From Marasmius tenuissimus (lineage: Eukaryota; Basidiomycota; Agaricomycetes; Agaricales; Marasmiaceae): a stretch of DNA of 64,000 nucleotides. The first letter of the stretch is position 1, and every line of letters begins with the position of its first letter. The position numbers and the translations under genes were made by a program. Shown here in pieces: positions 46,024-56,733 of the stretch. The stretch covers positions 1,240,001-1,304,000 of the forward strand of contig JAQOTA010000042.1 of NCBI GenBank assembly GCA_029532415.1, given 5' to 3'. A model generated the notes under the pieces. That model searched no databases. It saw nothing but the letters and a program-made list of their open reading frames with translations, and was not told the origin of the DNA.

Positions 46024-48223
46024 TCAAGCCTCGCCACGGATGTCTTCCGGCGTATTGTTCCAGTTCGGGCAGAGTTCGTTCCAGTCAGCTGTAGAGGAGT
46101 TTCAACACTGTATCAGCCTATGAGTAGAAGGGATTACTCACGAGGCACGGGGTTGTCACTCGCCACATTGCCAGTATCTTCTGCCAAAATAACAGCCAGA
46201 CCGCTATAAAAAATTCATCGTTAGCTGCTGACAATTCTCTACGAGCCCTTCAAACTCACGCGACAAGATGCCATTCGATATGACTACAGACGAAGAGGAG
46301 TCAGCTTGAGTCTTCATAGGCACGAAGTAAGCTCACCAGTGCAAGAACATCGGGCCAGAATTGTCAGTCCTAAACCGGATAGCGACTTTCGAATTTGACT
46401 TGACTGCAACGGTGTCACGCTCGACCTTTTTTCGTAATATTAGAGGGTGTGTAGGTCGAACAGAAACAAGCAGGTCATACCGGATTCTTGAAGTTATATT
46501 GGTCACTGTCTGCACTCTTGATCACGAAGAAGTGATGCTGAGATGCATGGTTAGTCGCGATCACATAACTTTAGTAGCAAGAAGAACCTACGCCGTGCAA
46601 ATGCATAGGATGAGGTTGTCCAGCGTCGCTGCTTAGGGCGAAGTTGATTTCGATCGTCTTGTTCCTGGGCAGGGCGTAGATACTCTTGGACGGGAGCAGG
46701 TCCTCGGGCTTCTGTGCACCACTGAGAATTTGAAGAAGAACAGGCGTTGTAGGGAATACAAAAGGAGTGTCGTTGATTGTGAACAGCCCCGTATCTGTTT
46801 GGAAACCGATGGTCATGTTTAGAACAAGGTCTGCGCCTCCCGGAACCGGCTCTCCTGGTACATCTTGCAGAGAGCGCAAATCATTTTCATTCAGGAGTTT
46901 GTCATTCGGCGATGTCGCGTTGGTGGCAGGGTCTTCGTTTGGAGCACCTTTGTACCGCAAGATAGCAGAGTTGATTCCCCCAGCAAAGCCAGGAGTGCCC
47001 AAGTTCGGATTAGCACGAATCCAGTAGTTGCCGACGGGCTGATTGGCATGGAGCACGAAGGAGTAACGTTGAGCGGCATAGATTTCCAATGAGTCGACTC
47101 CGAGGGGCTCGGTAGGCTGGCCATCGGACTCAATGATGGTCATGTTGTGGCCTTCAATCGCGAAGGTATAGAATGGATCACAAGAGAGAGAGACTAATCG
47201 CATGCGATAACGCTTGCCCTGTTCGACATTGACAACGGCCAGTTGTCCGTTCGGCTAGGGGACATTAGCTAGGTTCTTCGTGAGTAGCAAGCGAAGTGAA
47301 GTGCACGAACCTGATCTGACCACCGTCCTAGTCCGTTGATCAAGGTGGAGTCGGCTATCTTCGGACCTGGCAGTTCAATGAGGAAAGTGCTTGTGTTGTG
47401 ATACCTAATTCGTGGAAATGAATTCAGCTATTGTCCCTGGGCTCGTGAAGACGAGTAGTACGTACCAATCAGAGAGTGTAATGATGGTATTCTCTACAGA
47501 CATTAGGAAGGCGGTGAGTAGACTAATATGCAAAATCAAAGTAAACTTACCGTCATCAACATCGTACAAGTTCTTGTAGGGATCGTTGGGATCGTACACA
47601 ACCATTGCTCCTCGCAATCCATCGCAATATTGCGCACGGTGGTGTGAGTGATACCAGAATGTACCTGCTTGGTCGGGAACGCTGAACTTGTACTGGAATG
47701 ACTCCTCGGGTACAATAGGGCATTGCGTGACCCAAGTTGGCCCGTCGGCCCAAATGGTGTGATGCTGATGGATACCGTGCCAGTGCTGTGAAAACAACAT
47801 ATCAATAACAGGCAGAAGGGGGTGGGAAGTAATACTTGCAATACTGGTGCTTCGATCCATTGACGGGTCGGTCAGCTCGTCTATAACATTGATCTCGAAG
47901 GTATCTCCCTGCGAAGAGTGTCCGTGTTAGTGCTTGCGTGAGATCACGACGTCGGATGATTGACGAACCTTGTTCGCTTTAATTATGGGTCCAGGGAACG
48001 AAGCCTTGTCGGCGGAGGTACCTGCCAAAACGGTGCTACCAGACTCTGATGAGCCTGCTTCTGTGAGCCGGGAGGGTCACATTCGGCCTTACCTGCGTTT
48101 GAATCCATCAGGTGAGAGGTCCTTGTTGACGATATGAAGGTCCCCCGTGCGAGAGATGACGTCGACGGCCTGGACAATCGACAAAAACTGAAGGAGCAGC
48201 GTAAAAGACAGAGAAGTCCACAT
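46024..48223 (-). CDS. laccase (secreted multicopper oxidase), 12 exons, 527 aa
   Basis: Oxidises phenolic substrates with reduction of oxygen to water; secreted. Exons: 48223-48093, 48035-47969, 47908-47840, 47785-47551, 47493-47466, 47404-47311, 47254-46592, 46537-46481, 46425-46337, 46283-46260, 46203-46142 and 46088-46024, all in phase. Signal peptide [19 protein letters not shown]. All four copper signatures are present: [51 protein letters not shown] and [18 protein letters not shown]. The residue ten after the type-1 Cys is Leu, the form usual in higher-potential enzymes. Exon 3 ends in a GC donor (GCAAGT), required by phase and by RSTSI|HWHG. His replaces the usual aromatic/hydrophobic residues after HWHG. 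It lies between G1 and G2 on the same strand; no functional link is implied. Confidence 0.96.
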
Positions 48224-48278
48224 TGCTGTAGACAGTGACTACTGGGTTGGCGATAGCTAAAGGCTCAACGTTTCTGGC

Positions 48279-48290
48279 CTTTTTATGTTT
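48279..48290 (-). promoter_or_regulatory. candidate TATA element of the laccase gene
   Basis: The minus strand reads ACATAAAAAGG about 60 bp before the start codon, the only AT-rich element in the near flank. Confidence 0.4.
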
Positions 48291-48299
48291 CGGGGATTC

Positions 48300-50060
48300 A
48301 CCTTTTGGCACCGCTATTGCTTTGACTTATGACACAGAAACGAGGGACCCTCGGCGGCCAATGTTGGAATGAATCTCCCTTACTCTTGTTGTACCGGCGA
48401 GAGGAGGCAGCAATGGAAGATGACGGTGAGATGTTGAATTTGGACATTACTACACCCAAAGAGGATATGCCTATATCAAGCACATTCAGAGCATGTTTGC
48501 TACTGACTACAGGCCAACGCGGGAGTCGGCAAAGCACATGTACCTGCCAACACCAGGCGGTATAATGAAAACCGAAACAGGAATCGTGAGCGCCAAAGGA
48601 AAGCGTACCCATCGATTGGTGGACTGTACAAGACCACTACTCGAGCAATGGTTACCCTCATTGTACCGACGGAGCATGGCGAAACCTCGGGCGGGAGGCT
48701 GTTTAGATGTGCAGTATGGCACCCCGTATAGTCCGGGACCAGGGGGACTCGGCCACCCACGTATACACTGGCTATCGTGCAGTACCGGTAGTTCCGTTTT
48801 GCCCGCGACAACAGCAGTTATCATTCGCAACACATTGCCAGTGACACCTCGGTCGTTAGCCTAGCTCGTTGGTCCAGAACAAAACCTACTGTATCATACG
48901 GCCACACGCGTCCCGTCGATGAACCGTTTCATCACACCTAGGATGGCTATGCAGGCGGCTTGATTTGCCTTGACGATATTTGTGAGGGTTCTTGCCATCC
49001 TGCAATGGAGTTTGAAGCCCGAGTCCTTTATAACACTATTGTATGCAAACAGGCCCAAGTAATAGATCGGGGGGGGGGGGTATTCCGACTCATTTAAGGA
49101 TAAACGACGAGACTTCAGAATCACTTTCTGCCCTTCAGCGTGGATATTGATGCCAAGGGAAAGATAGTGAACACGCACCTCATTCTCCTTGCCCACTATC
49201 CATCGGTATATAAATATTGTTCAATATAAAGGGTCGTTTTCAAGTCCTCTCTTTGTCAACCCATAAGGATCCAACTATGTTTTTGTTCGAGAGTACTTCA
49301 GGGCGCAACCTAGCAACCTAGAGTTAGTCGCACGGTCACCCAAGGACAGAACAAGGAATGCACAGCTTTGCCTTCCCAAAGTCAAAGTCGAAAGAGCTCA
49401 CGGTTTCAAGACGTTATCGTAGCAGAGCTAAGCACAGTAAGAGACAACAAGCGCCAGACAAGTGTCAGACTTCATGGTGAGGCTAAACGGACCAAGAACA
49501 CACCAGGAGATGGCGAAATCCAGAGAAAACCGGTTTTCTTGCTTTATTGAAGCGAGCTCCATGGGGATGGTTGACAAAGATGAGCGTTTATTTGTGCTGT
49601 ATTTGGTCAAAGTGAGACCGTCGGGCCGCGGGGAAGCGTGAGGGCCCTGTTGGTAAGTTTGTTGTCTCACCAACCTCTGACCGATGACTCCTACACCATT
49701 GCCCAAAAGCTAATGACTTAGAAAGATAAGCTACTGTATTCGGTGCTCGTGATAGTCCAATGACAACTTTGGGGCTTTGAAGCATAACTATAATGTAAGT
49801 AGTGCAGGGAAAGTACGAAAAATACGAAAGGACTGTAAGGATGTGCTAATCAAAGGAAGGCCGGTAATGGCTGTCAGATAATTGAGCCGCACGTAAGGGT
49901 ATCTACATTATGTCCACATAAACCAACTAGTACTGCGGGAGTCTGGGGGTAGCACGGGTGGTAATCATATCCGGGATAGGATGTGGGGATACAGGTTTTG
50001 AACGACTCAGCGCCTTCGAAACCAGAAATCGCGCTAGAACCCCTAACCGTGCTAGGATTC
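48300..50060. other. intergenic, no confident gene
   Basis: Open frames of about 100-123 codons at 48493-48864 (+) and 48894-49196 (-) carry no convincing domain. A run of 12 G occurs at 49069-49080. Confidence 0.4.
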
Positions 50061-51278
50061 CTATTCTTGAGTCTCCGGAACAGCCGACAAATCCGTCGCC
50101 GTCCTCAAAGGCTTCCGTTTCATCTGGGACTGAGACTTGTGTACCTTCGAAGGATGGCCGACTTGAGAAACTGAATCCAAGGGAGTTATCGTCGAGAACG
50201 AGAGCTCTGAAGATGTATAGGCGTGGGTCTTCGATTTAGAACCGTTGGTGGGCCTGGACTCGGAGGGAGTGTATCCCAAGCGAGCCCATGGTCGCGTGAA
50301 AGAATAGGCAGGAGACTTGTACCATGGTCGATCGGATACCATTATCCGATTCCCTTGTATTCTCGCATCTAAGCGTGCGATTTGCCTTGTCCGTCTACGG
50401 CGCCAATACAAGTAGAGTATGATTACCAGGGTGATCATAAAAAGGACGCCAAGCACCGATCCGATGATTTTTGCTAGGTGATGAGAGTCCATGGAAGGTG
50501 CATTACTTTTGACAGTCGAGGGAGAGGGTTCGGAAGGTGTAGTTGTTTCAGGCCGAAGGGTTGAAGTAGCTCCCTCGGGTACATAAGAGCTGGCATCACA
50601 ATGGTGTTAGTGAACACGACGACTGGTGACAGATTACGTACCCAGAGCCCTTTCTCCAGCCACCGTTGTTTCTGTCATCATCCCTGTTTCTGCCATCATC
50701 CCTGTTTCTGCTATCATCCCTGTTTCTGCCAGAGTTCCCGCCCCGACCACCACCACCACCATTGCCTCCTCCCCCTCCTCCTCCTCCCCCTCCTCCTCCT
50801 CCACCGCCTCCCCCTCCTCTTCCCCCTCCTCTTCCTCTTCCTCCTCCTCTTTCTCTCTGACGGCCAAAACTATAACATCGTCATCACTAAGCTCTTCATG
50901 CAACAGAATCACGAGGGCATACCCATCCGACCCATAGTTCCTAATTTTAACGTGAGAATCCTTGAGTTTGATGTATCCACATATCAATCCCTCACCCGGT
51001 TTCAGTGACAGTGACAGCTATAGTGTTAGACGGCTTCTGTACTTCTGGCCCACCCCAAACGTCCTTCATAAATCTTGGGGGCTTATCTTGCATCAGGCCT
51101 ACTTCAGTATCAACATCCTGGCCCAGTGCCGCGGTTATGAGAGTATTGCCATTTATCGATGGTGAAGCCAAAATATTCAAACTCGCGCAGAGCTTGACTG
51201 TGAGTAAAAGATACCTGTGCTTTATCAGTACAAGGTGGGCGTATGATCAGAGTATACGCACAGTAAATTCATGAACAT
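50061..51278 (-). pseudogene. G2: paralogue of G1 with expanded Gly/Glu-rich linker, frame broken
   Basis: Exon 1 is 51278-51262 (MFMNL + 2 nt), exon 2 51214-50996 (YLLLTVKLCASLN signal, then EVGLMQDKP...TVTETG), exon 3 from 50960. Exon 3 begins ILTLK, then continues as KIRNYGSDGYALVILL only after a one-base shift at an A4 run (about 50948). A long GAG/GGA repeat follows, then RNRDD repeats, a donor at about 50640, and the last exon SYVPEGATSTLRPETTT...MDSHHLAKIIGSVLGVLFM...YWRRRR with tail KSPAYSFTRPWARLGY to a stop at 50061. The Glu-frame and the Gly/Arg/Asn-frame through the repeat differ, so a second shift is needed. Confidence 0.68.
50670..50860. repeat. 18-bp minisatellite and CCT/CTC microsatellite inside G2
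   Basis: About four 18-bp units (minus strand GGCAGAAACAGGGATGAT, small variation) encode repeated GRNRDD. They adjoin a roughly 110-bp purine/pyrimidine-asymmetric CCTCCTCC tract. Length change here would alter the extracellular linker or its frame. Confidence 0.85.
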
Positions 51279-52313
51279 CAAATGAGACAAATGAGATAGT
51301 GGGAGTAAGAAAGAAAGCGTGATTAAGAATGAAAAACCCGCCCGAATACGTAGTCAGAGCGTTCATTAATACCATCGGGTCGGAATCCATCCCATCATCT
51401 CAATGAGACCTTCGTCTTGGCTCCCTGGATGAATTCGTATACAAGATCATAAAACCGATGACTGAAGTGTTGGCTGAAATACCTATCTGCCTACTAGATC
51501 AAATGGGTCAAAGCTAGACAAGGGACCCGAATGACTTACGTATCCTAGACAAGTTGATCTGCATTCCCGCCACCACCCAGCCTTGAGAGCTACCCCTATG
51601 TAGGGACAGTCGAGGGGTGTTTTGCACGTGGCAACTTGAACAAACCCTTCAAGTCCAAAGTTATGCAGAACATGAAATTTTGTGAACGAATATGATCGAC
51701 AAGAACCAGAGTCCATACCTGCAGCTTGAAGCTCTGCGGCAGAGTCTCTTCGTGGGTATGACTAATCAAGTGTTTTATGATGGAGGGAAATTATTTCGAG
51801 TTCATTGCACAAGCAAGTGGCAATGTGCACTGCTCCAAAACAACGGATCGTTCGGGAGACAATGATCAAAAAAGCGATTCTGCGGCCTTACAAGCTTTCC
51901 TTGATACCTGTAACAGTCACTTATCGACATGACACCTCTCCCCATTATACGTGCCATCCATTACTGATGACAAATGGCGAGAGGTGTCAATTAAGAGAGA
52001 CTAAGAATGCTGGGGATGCAAAGCATACCTAGCGCTTCGCGATTAGGTTCAGTCAATTCTGACATCCTCAACCCTGACACTGGGGTCGACGAGTGGCGAT
52101 AAAGTGCGTGATCATATCGCAAATCATACACATTAAGATAATGACCATTGCCCGTAGCAATCGTGAAAGATGGATATGAAAGCCACCACCCATACAAGGG
52201 AACTCGCATCGATTTGGTATCTCACTGGATGCAGCAAGCAAGGAGAACATTAGTCCGAGTAAAAGATGATACCCACGATAAAGCGCGGCATACGCCGCAC
52301 AGAGATGCCAACG
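51279..52313. other. 5' flank of G2, no other gene recognised
   Basis: The first about 130 bp resemble the G1 upstream flank (both read ACGCACAGTAAATTC and a purine-rich GAAAGAAAG block). No further feature. Confidence 0.45.
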
Positions 52314-52889
52314 CTACTCACAGTGTACACTGAGTTTACCGGTACTTCGTGACCGCCGCAATCTGAACGGCAGCACTATGATTGAACCCCTGTCCTCCAT
52401 TTGCCTGCAAAAAGCAGTGATAGCATAAGAGATCACGTCGGTGCTGGGAGAGAGAAACCGGAAATCTGTCAGGATACTGAGAAGAAGGAAAGGATATTGG
52501 ACACTCAATTCAGCTTCCGTTGCAAACATCAATACACCCATTTTTGCATATAGAGGCCGTTTCCGCTCCCTGTGCTTTCCAGCCTCCGTTAGTTTATCCG
52601 TTTGGGAGTGCTTAAGAGCGTATCCTGATACATAAGAATCATCCATACGGTCAACTTGAGCCACAAAACGAGAAACACACAACTGTGTCGTCCCGTAACG
52701 ATCAAAGTCCACGATACTTGGGATCTGACCGCGATTGGAAGCATTTAATGGGTGAGTGTGAGGAGCCAGAGTACAGACAAGATTAAAAAATCGACGAAAG
52801 AAGATATTGTAGACATCGAAACAGGACCTTGACCTTCGCCGATGTGAACTCATGGTGGTAAAGGAGAAAAGCAAGCAACTGTTTGTCAT
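52314..52889 (-). CDS. hypothetical protein, 191 aa, single frame
   Basis: One long uninterrupted frame, with MTNSCLLFSFTTMSSHRRRSR or the inner Met as start. No domain, signal or family recognised. Length alone makes chance less likely, but there is no supporting homology in the window. Confidence 0.3.
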   Translation of the reverse strand: MTNSCLLFSFTTMSSHRRRSRSCFDVYNIFFRRFFNLVCTLAPHTHPLNASNRGQIPSIVDFDRYGTTQLCVSRFVAQVDRMDDSYVSGYALKHSQTDKLTEAGKHRERKRPLYAKMGVLMFATEAELSVQYPFLLLSILTDFRFLSPSTDVISYAITAFCRQMEDRGSIIVLPFRLRRSRSTGKLSVHCE

Positions 52890-53158
52890 GTGTTTGGGCC
52901 GTTGGGCCTATCAAAGCGGTGAAGCGCTCAGGTGGTTGCTCTCTGACCGCCTTCATTTCAAGTCCTTCACTCTATTTGTAGGCTGGCGATCCTTCCGACT
53001 CCTCGACGATCAATAGGGATGTATATAATGTTGATAATCACAGAATAAAGGGGTAAACGAATGAAGTTGATAAGAACCAAAACCCATCAGAATATACCGA
53101 CTAATTCGAAAGTTATAAAATAAGAGCCACATAGCTATGTCATCACCGGTACATCTAT

Positions 53159-53953
53159 CAAGAAAACGTCAACCACATCCGATCCTTTTGGTAAGGGGCA
53201 GGTAATTCTGTGTCTCCCCGAAAGATGTGTCTCTCTCCTCTAAGCCGACAGAAGTGCACGAAGATTGCCAGTAGTATCAAAAAAAAGGAGAAATCCAAGC
53301 ACCGACGCGACTATACTTAATCGCTGTACGATAGTGGACAGTTAAAGGCGACATATTCTGTTGATCCGAAGGAGGAGCGCTAAATTTCCTGTCAGATATA
53401 TGCTGGTCAATAAAATATCATTTGTCTCCTACCCTTCGGCGGGTTGGCCTGGGAGCAAGGGGACGTTGAATTCATCGCCTGGTTTTGTAGGTGTACACTG
53501 CGAGACCAGGACTCTCGGGAACACGAACACCGATGATTTCACTACTATGAACCCGCTTGAACTTCCTTCTCGACTGGACGTATCTAGCCGATGATTCCTA
53601 TAAAACAAAGATATCAAAATATTGAGGTTAATTTATTCACAGAATGATTCTTCACCCGGGTTTTTGCACGATAAAATCTACAGAACCAGACTCATGCTGT
53701 AGCTTTGGGCCATTCAGAATGCACATAGTATGCTGCTCAGGCATATCTTGAACTAAGTCAATCTGTGTAATTGCATCTCCGCTGTGGTGACTCCATGTTG
53801 CCGTTGCAGAAACGCCGACCATGATCGTACTAGTGGGAGCATCGATACGAAAGCAAGCACACTGCTGGGTTAGAAACAAAAGAAGCCTAATACTTATCAG
53901 CACCAGAAGACCGTTTGACTGTGGATTGGTGCGTACAATCGAGCTCTAAACAT
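53159..53953 (-). pseudogene. G3: paralogue of G1/G2, frameshift at T8 in the TM segment, short tail
   Basis: Exon 1 53953-53937 (MFRAR + 2 nt), exon 2 53892-53656 (signal LLLFLTQQCACF, then RIDAPTSTIMVGVSATATWS), exon 3 53597-53433, exon 4 from 53388. Joins keep phase up to KYSRVGAWISPFF, where a run of eight T (complement of 53279-53286) leads to TGA at 53277. One more T would open the expected LILLAIFVHFCRLRGERH, which runs to a stop at 53159. Even then the cytoplasmic tail would be much shorter than in G1 and G2. A homopolymer error in the assembly is possible. Confidence 0.72.
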
Positions 53954-55709
53954 CGAGAGAGATGGTGGATGAATGGGAGAAAGCAAAAAGCGAAGTGCAG
54001 GTCGTATTCGCGTGTCGCTCTTGATCTCCTACGGCTCCTAGGTACCCATTCTTGATGAACAACCAGACGACCGTCGCTCGAGGTATGATCGCGGAGCATT
54101 CATCAACATCTTCGGAATCAATTGGATTCGATCACCCTCATTATCTCACTTTGCACCAGTACAGAGGCGAACCCCTAAGTGAAAGATTCCAGATGAAATC
54201 ATCTGCCAGATGACCGCACAACGGTTTTACACGAATTTCACTTGCTGACAGCAAGTTACATGTGCCATAATGCTGTATGAATTTTTGTGTGAATTTACAG
54301 GTAGTCCTACGCGATGCGCAATGCGTTTCACGCCTTGGAGGCAAAATCCGCCAAAAACCCATAAGCGAAAGATCACGTGTCACGCTGATTTGAGAGGCTA
54401 AGTGCCCGTCTGCACAGCGATTTCTGCTGCGACCATCACCGAATTTTCGGTTTTCTTGACATAACATGCCATCGGCCGGGAATAAAAACTACAGAACACA
54501 TCTATGGTCTGCAAATAGCCACTTAATGACCATATTCTCACTGAAAATCAGATGCTAGGTCAAATTTCGGAGGTTTTGAACAATTTTCGAGGTATTTTTT
54601 GATTTCATGCAGCTGTATTGCTCTGGATGTCACTCAAATGTTCATTGTTGTTCTCCAGAAGCCTAAAAGCATCATGCGAAAAAAAACCGCTTAGAGATAT
54701 CTGCTTTTGCGAGCTCGGGACAAAATCTTTCGCTTAAGGGTTTGCCTCTGTATCCCTTTGTGTGGAACTGCGATCTGAAGGCAACCACTCTTGCCCAATC
54801 ACATCGCTCTAGCGATAATCATGCTGGCCAGTCGGACAAACTGATCACGGGGTCATTAGCAGTATTGCAATATCTACATAGGAGTCAGGCATGGATCTTC
54901 GACGACGACACAGTATCACTCGGCTCTAAACTCCTATTGAACTGACGGACCCAATACAATAAAGGTCCAGTCTACGCCCGACCAAGCTGAACTACGGCTG
55001 TGATAATCATGGTAAGATCCTATTCGACGTCCGACATTAAAGGTGAGCTTCGTGTCCGTCGAGATCCGGAGTAACTTCAATACTAAATGATCTGCATCGT
55101 CGAATACTGAAATCGTTCAAAGCCATGACATTGATGAGGGGGTCGCGGAAGACTGGAAGCAACGACAGTGATGAGCTCGTGAGTAATATTACGAACGTTA
55201 CACATCAGCTTAGGTTACAGGTAGCGACCGGGAAAGATAGAGCTCAATGACACCGCCGATACAATAAGCTTTGCGCTAACTCTGCTGCAGGGATACCAAG
55301 CAGACCAACGCCTGAGCCGGAGTAAATGCGGATATCCAGAGAAATATGAACGATCAGAAACGGAGCACTCGGAGATAATATAAAGCATACCTGCCTCAAC
55401 GAAACCTTGATGGGTAGATTATCATTTTTGAGCGATAAGCGAAGAGCTCTCGGAAATAGGTGACCCAAAAGTTGTGTACTTACGCCATTAAAAGCATTAT
55501 GCTATTCAGCCCCTTGTCAGTATCAAGAAGAAAAGATACTGTGCGTTGTTGGACACAGTACGGTGAGCATGGGCTTGGTAATAGGCAACGATCAACGGGT
55601 CAAGGCTCCCACATAATGAGATGTGAGCGTGATGTAGGGAATAACGGATGTTACCTTCCAGAGAGCAAGAGGGGGGATATCTCAGTGATCATGGGGCCGA
55701 ATCAGGGCT
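53954..55709. other. intergenic, no gene recognised
   Basis: Proximal part resembles the 5' flank of G1 (translated LVVHQEWVPRSRRRS). The rest holds only short frames. Confidence 0.45.
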
Positions 55710-56431
55710 TCAGACGGGCTTGAAGAGCGACTGAAGAGGACTTCAATTGTCTTATGGGAGGCATGGCAGCGGGTGACGGAGAAAGCCTCCATTTGATACT
55801 CGATACATCGCTTTATGAAACCAATCGGGTTCTGTTGGAATCTCAAGGTGTGTTCACGACTTATCAGACCTTGCATTTCACCGACTAACGATAAACAGTG
55901 CCCTCACTTCCCAGTCGTGCACCTCAACGATCTTAACGAGAAAAGCCTATGCAATCCCCGATATTTCTGTGACAGTGGATGCCTGGAGGTTATGTATTGC
56001 TCCCGAGCATGTCAGAAATCGGACTGGCAGTCTCGACACCGAGACCAATGTCTCCGCAAGCCAATCATTCGTAAGTTCAAAGTCCTTCTGCCTTTTCACG
56101 AATCGGAAGCTGACAATATATCATCGTATCAATAGCAGCTGTAGTGGTGTCTACCGACAGAGTATTCATGAGGGAGTGAGTTAGGTTGCTTATTCGCAAG
56201 CACTTTCAGTCTCTCAACGACATGGTGAATGGCTAGTACACTCACCACTATCAAGAGAATCTCGGAGACTGTGATGACCAGATTCCGAAGCAGTTGGCCG
56301 CCGATAGCCATTCAATCACGAACAAATCCAAAAACCCATTCCTCTGCATCAATTTGGATACTCCCGACATTCCTGCAATTGATTCTTTTGGAGTCGTCGA
56401 TACACGGGAGATTCTGAAGCTGAGACCCTAA
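55710..56431 (+). pseudogene. MYND zinc-finger protein gene, interrupted
   Basis: A coding stretch (EERLKRTSIVLWEAWQRVTE) meets TGA at 55794-55796, resumes as YSIHRFMKPIGFCWNLK, and splices (donor after 55848, acceptor before about 55901) to CPHFPVVHLND and the zinc-binding series C..CNPRYFCDSGCLEVMYCSRACQ followed by SDWQSRHRDQC. MYND fingers mediate protein-protein contacts. Downstream, LNDMVNG, a TAG at 56234-56236 and YTHHYQENLGDCDDQ...DTREILKLRP to a stop at 56429-56431 look like the C-terminal part. The TGA fits CGA to TGA; the TAG may instead lie in an unrecognised intron. Confidence 0.6.
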
Positions 56432-56733
56432 TATCGGTGGAAAACGGAGACGCTCACTTAGTTGTTGGAATACTAGCGTGGCCCAACGATTGACCGGGAA
56501 ACGATACTGGTACTGAGTTCTCCCCCTTGCGATACCTTCGAAGTCATGCTGAATTGGGTGAAATTATGTTTTACCTTCGATGATGTGGCTCGGATCATTG
56601 GAGATCAGGGTTTCGGTAGAGCAAATTATCTATTGCAGTCGCCTTAGGGTTTCTCTAGTGTCGGTCTACGCCATTGTGCACAATAGTAAAATAAGCCCAA
56701 GTAAAGTGAAAGAAAAAGGTATCACGTTGAGGC

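Noticed and set aside
48894..49196. Minus-strand frame as a LINE reverse-transcriptase tail (YNSV...ILGVMKRF)
   Set aside because: Similarity is limited to a few residues and no other LINE domain is nearby.
50634..50987. Glu/Val-rich frame on the minus strand as a separate acidic protein
   Set aside because: It is the repeat tract of G2 read in one of two frames; the Gly/Arg/Asn frame joins better to the last exon.
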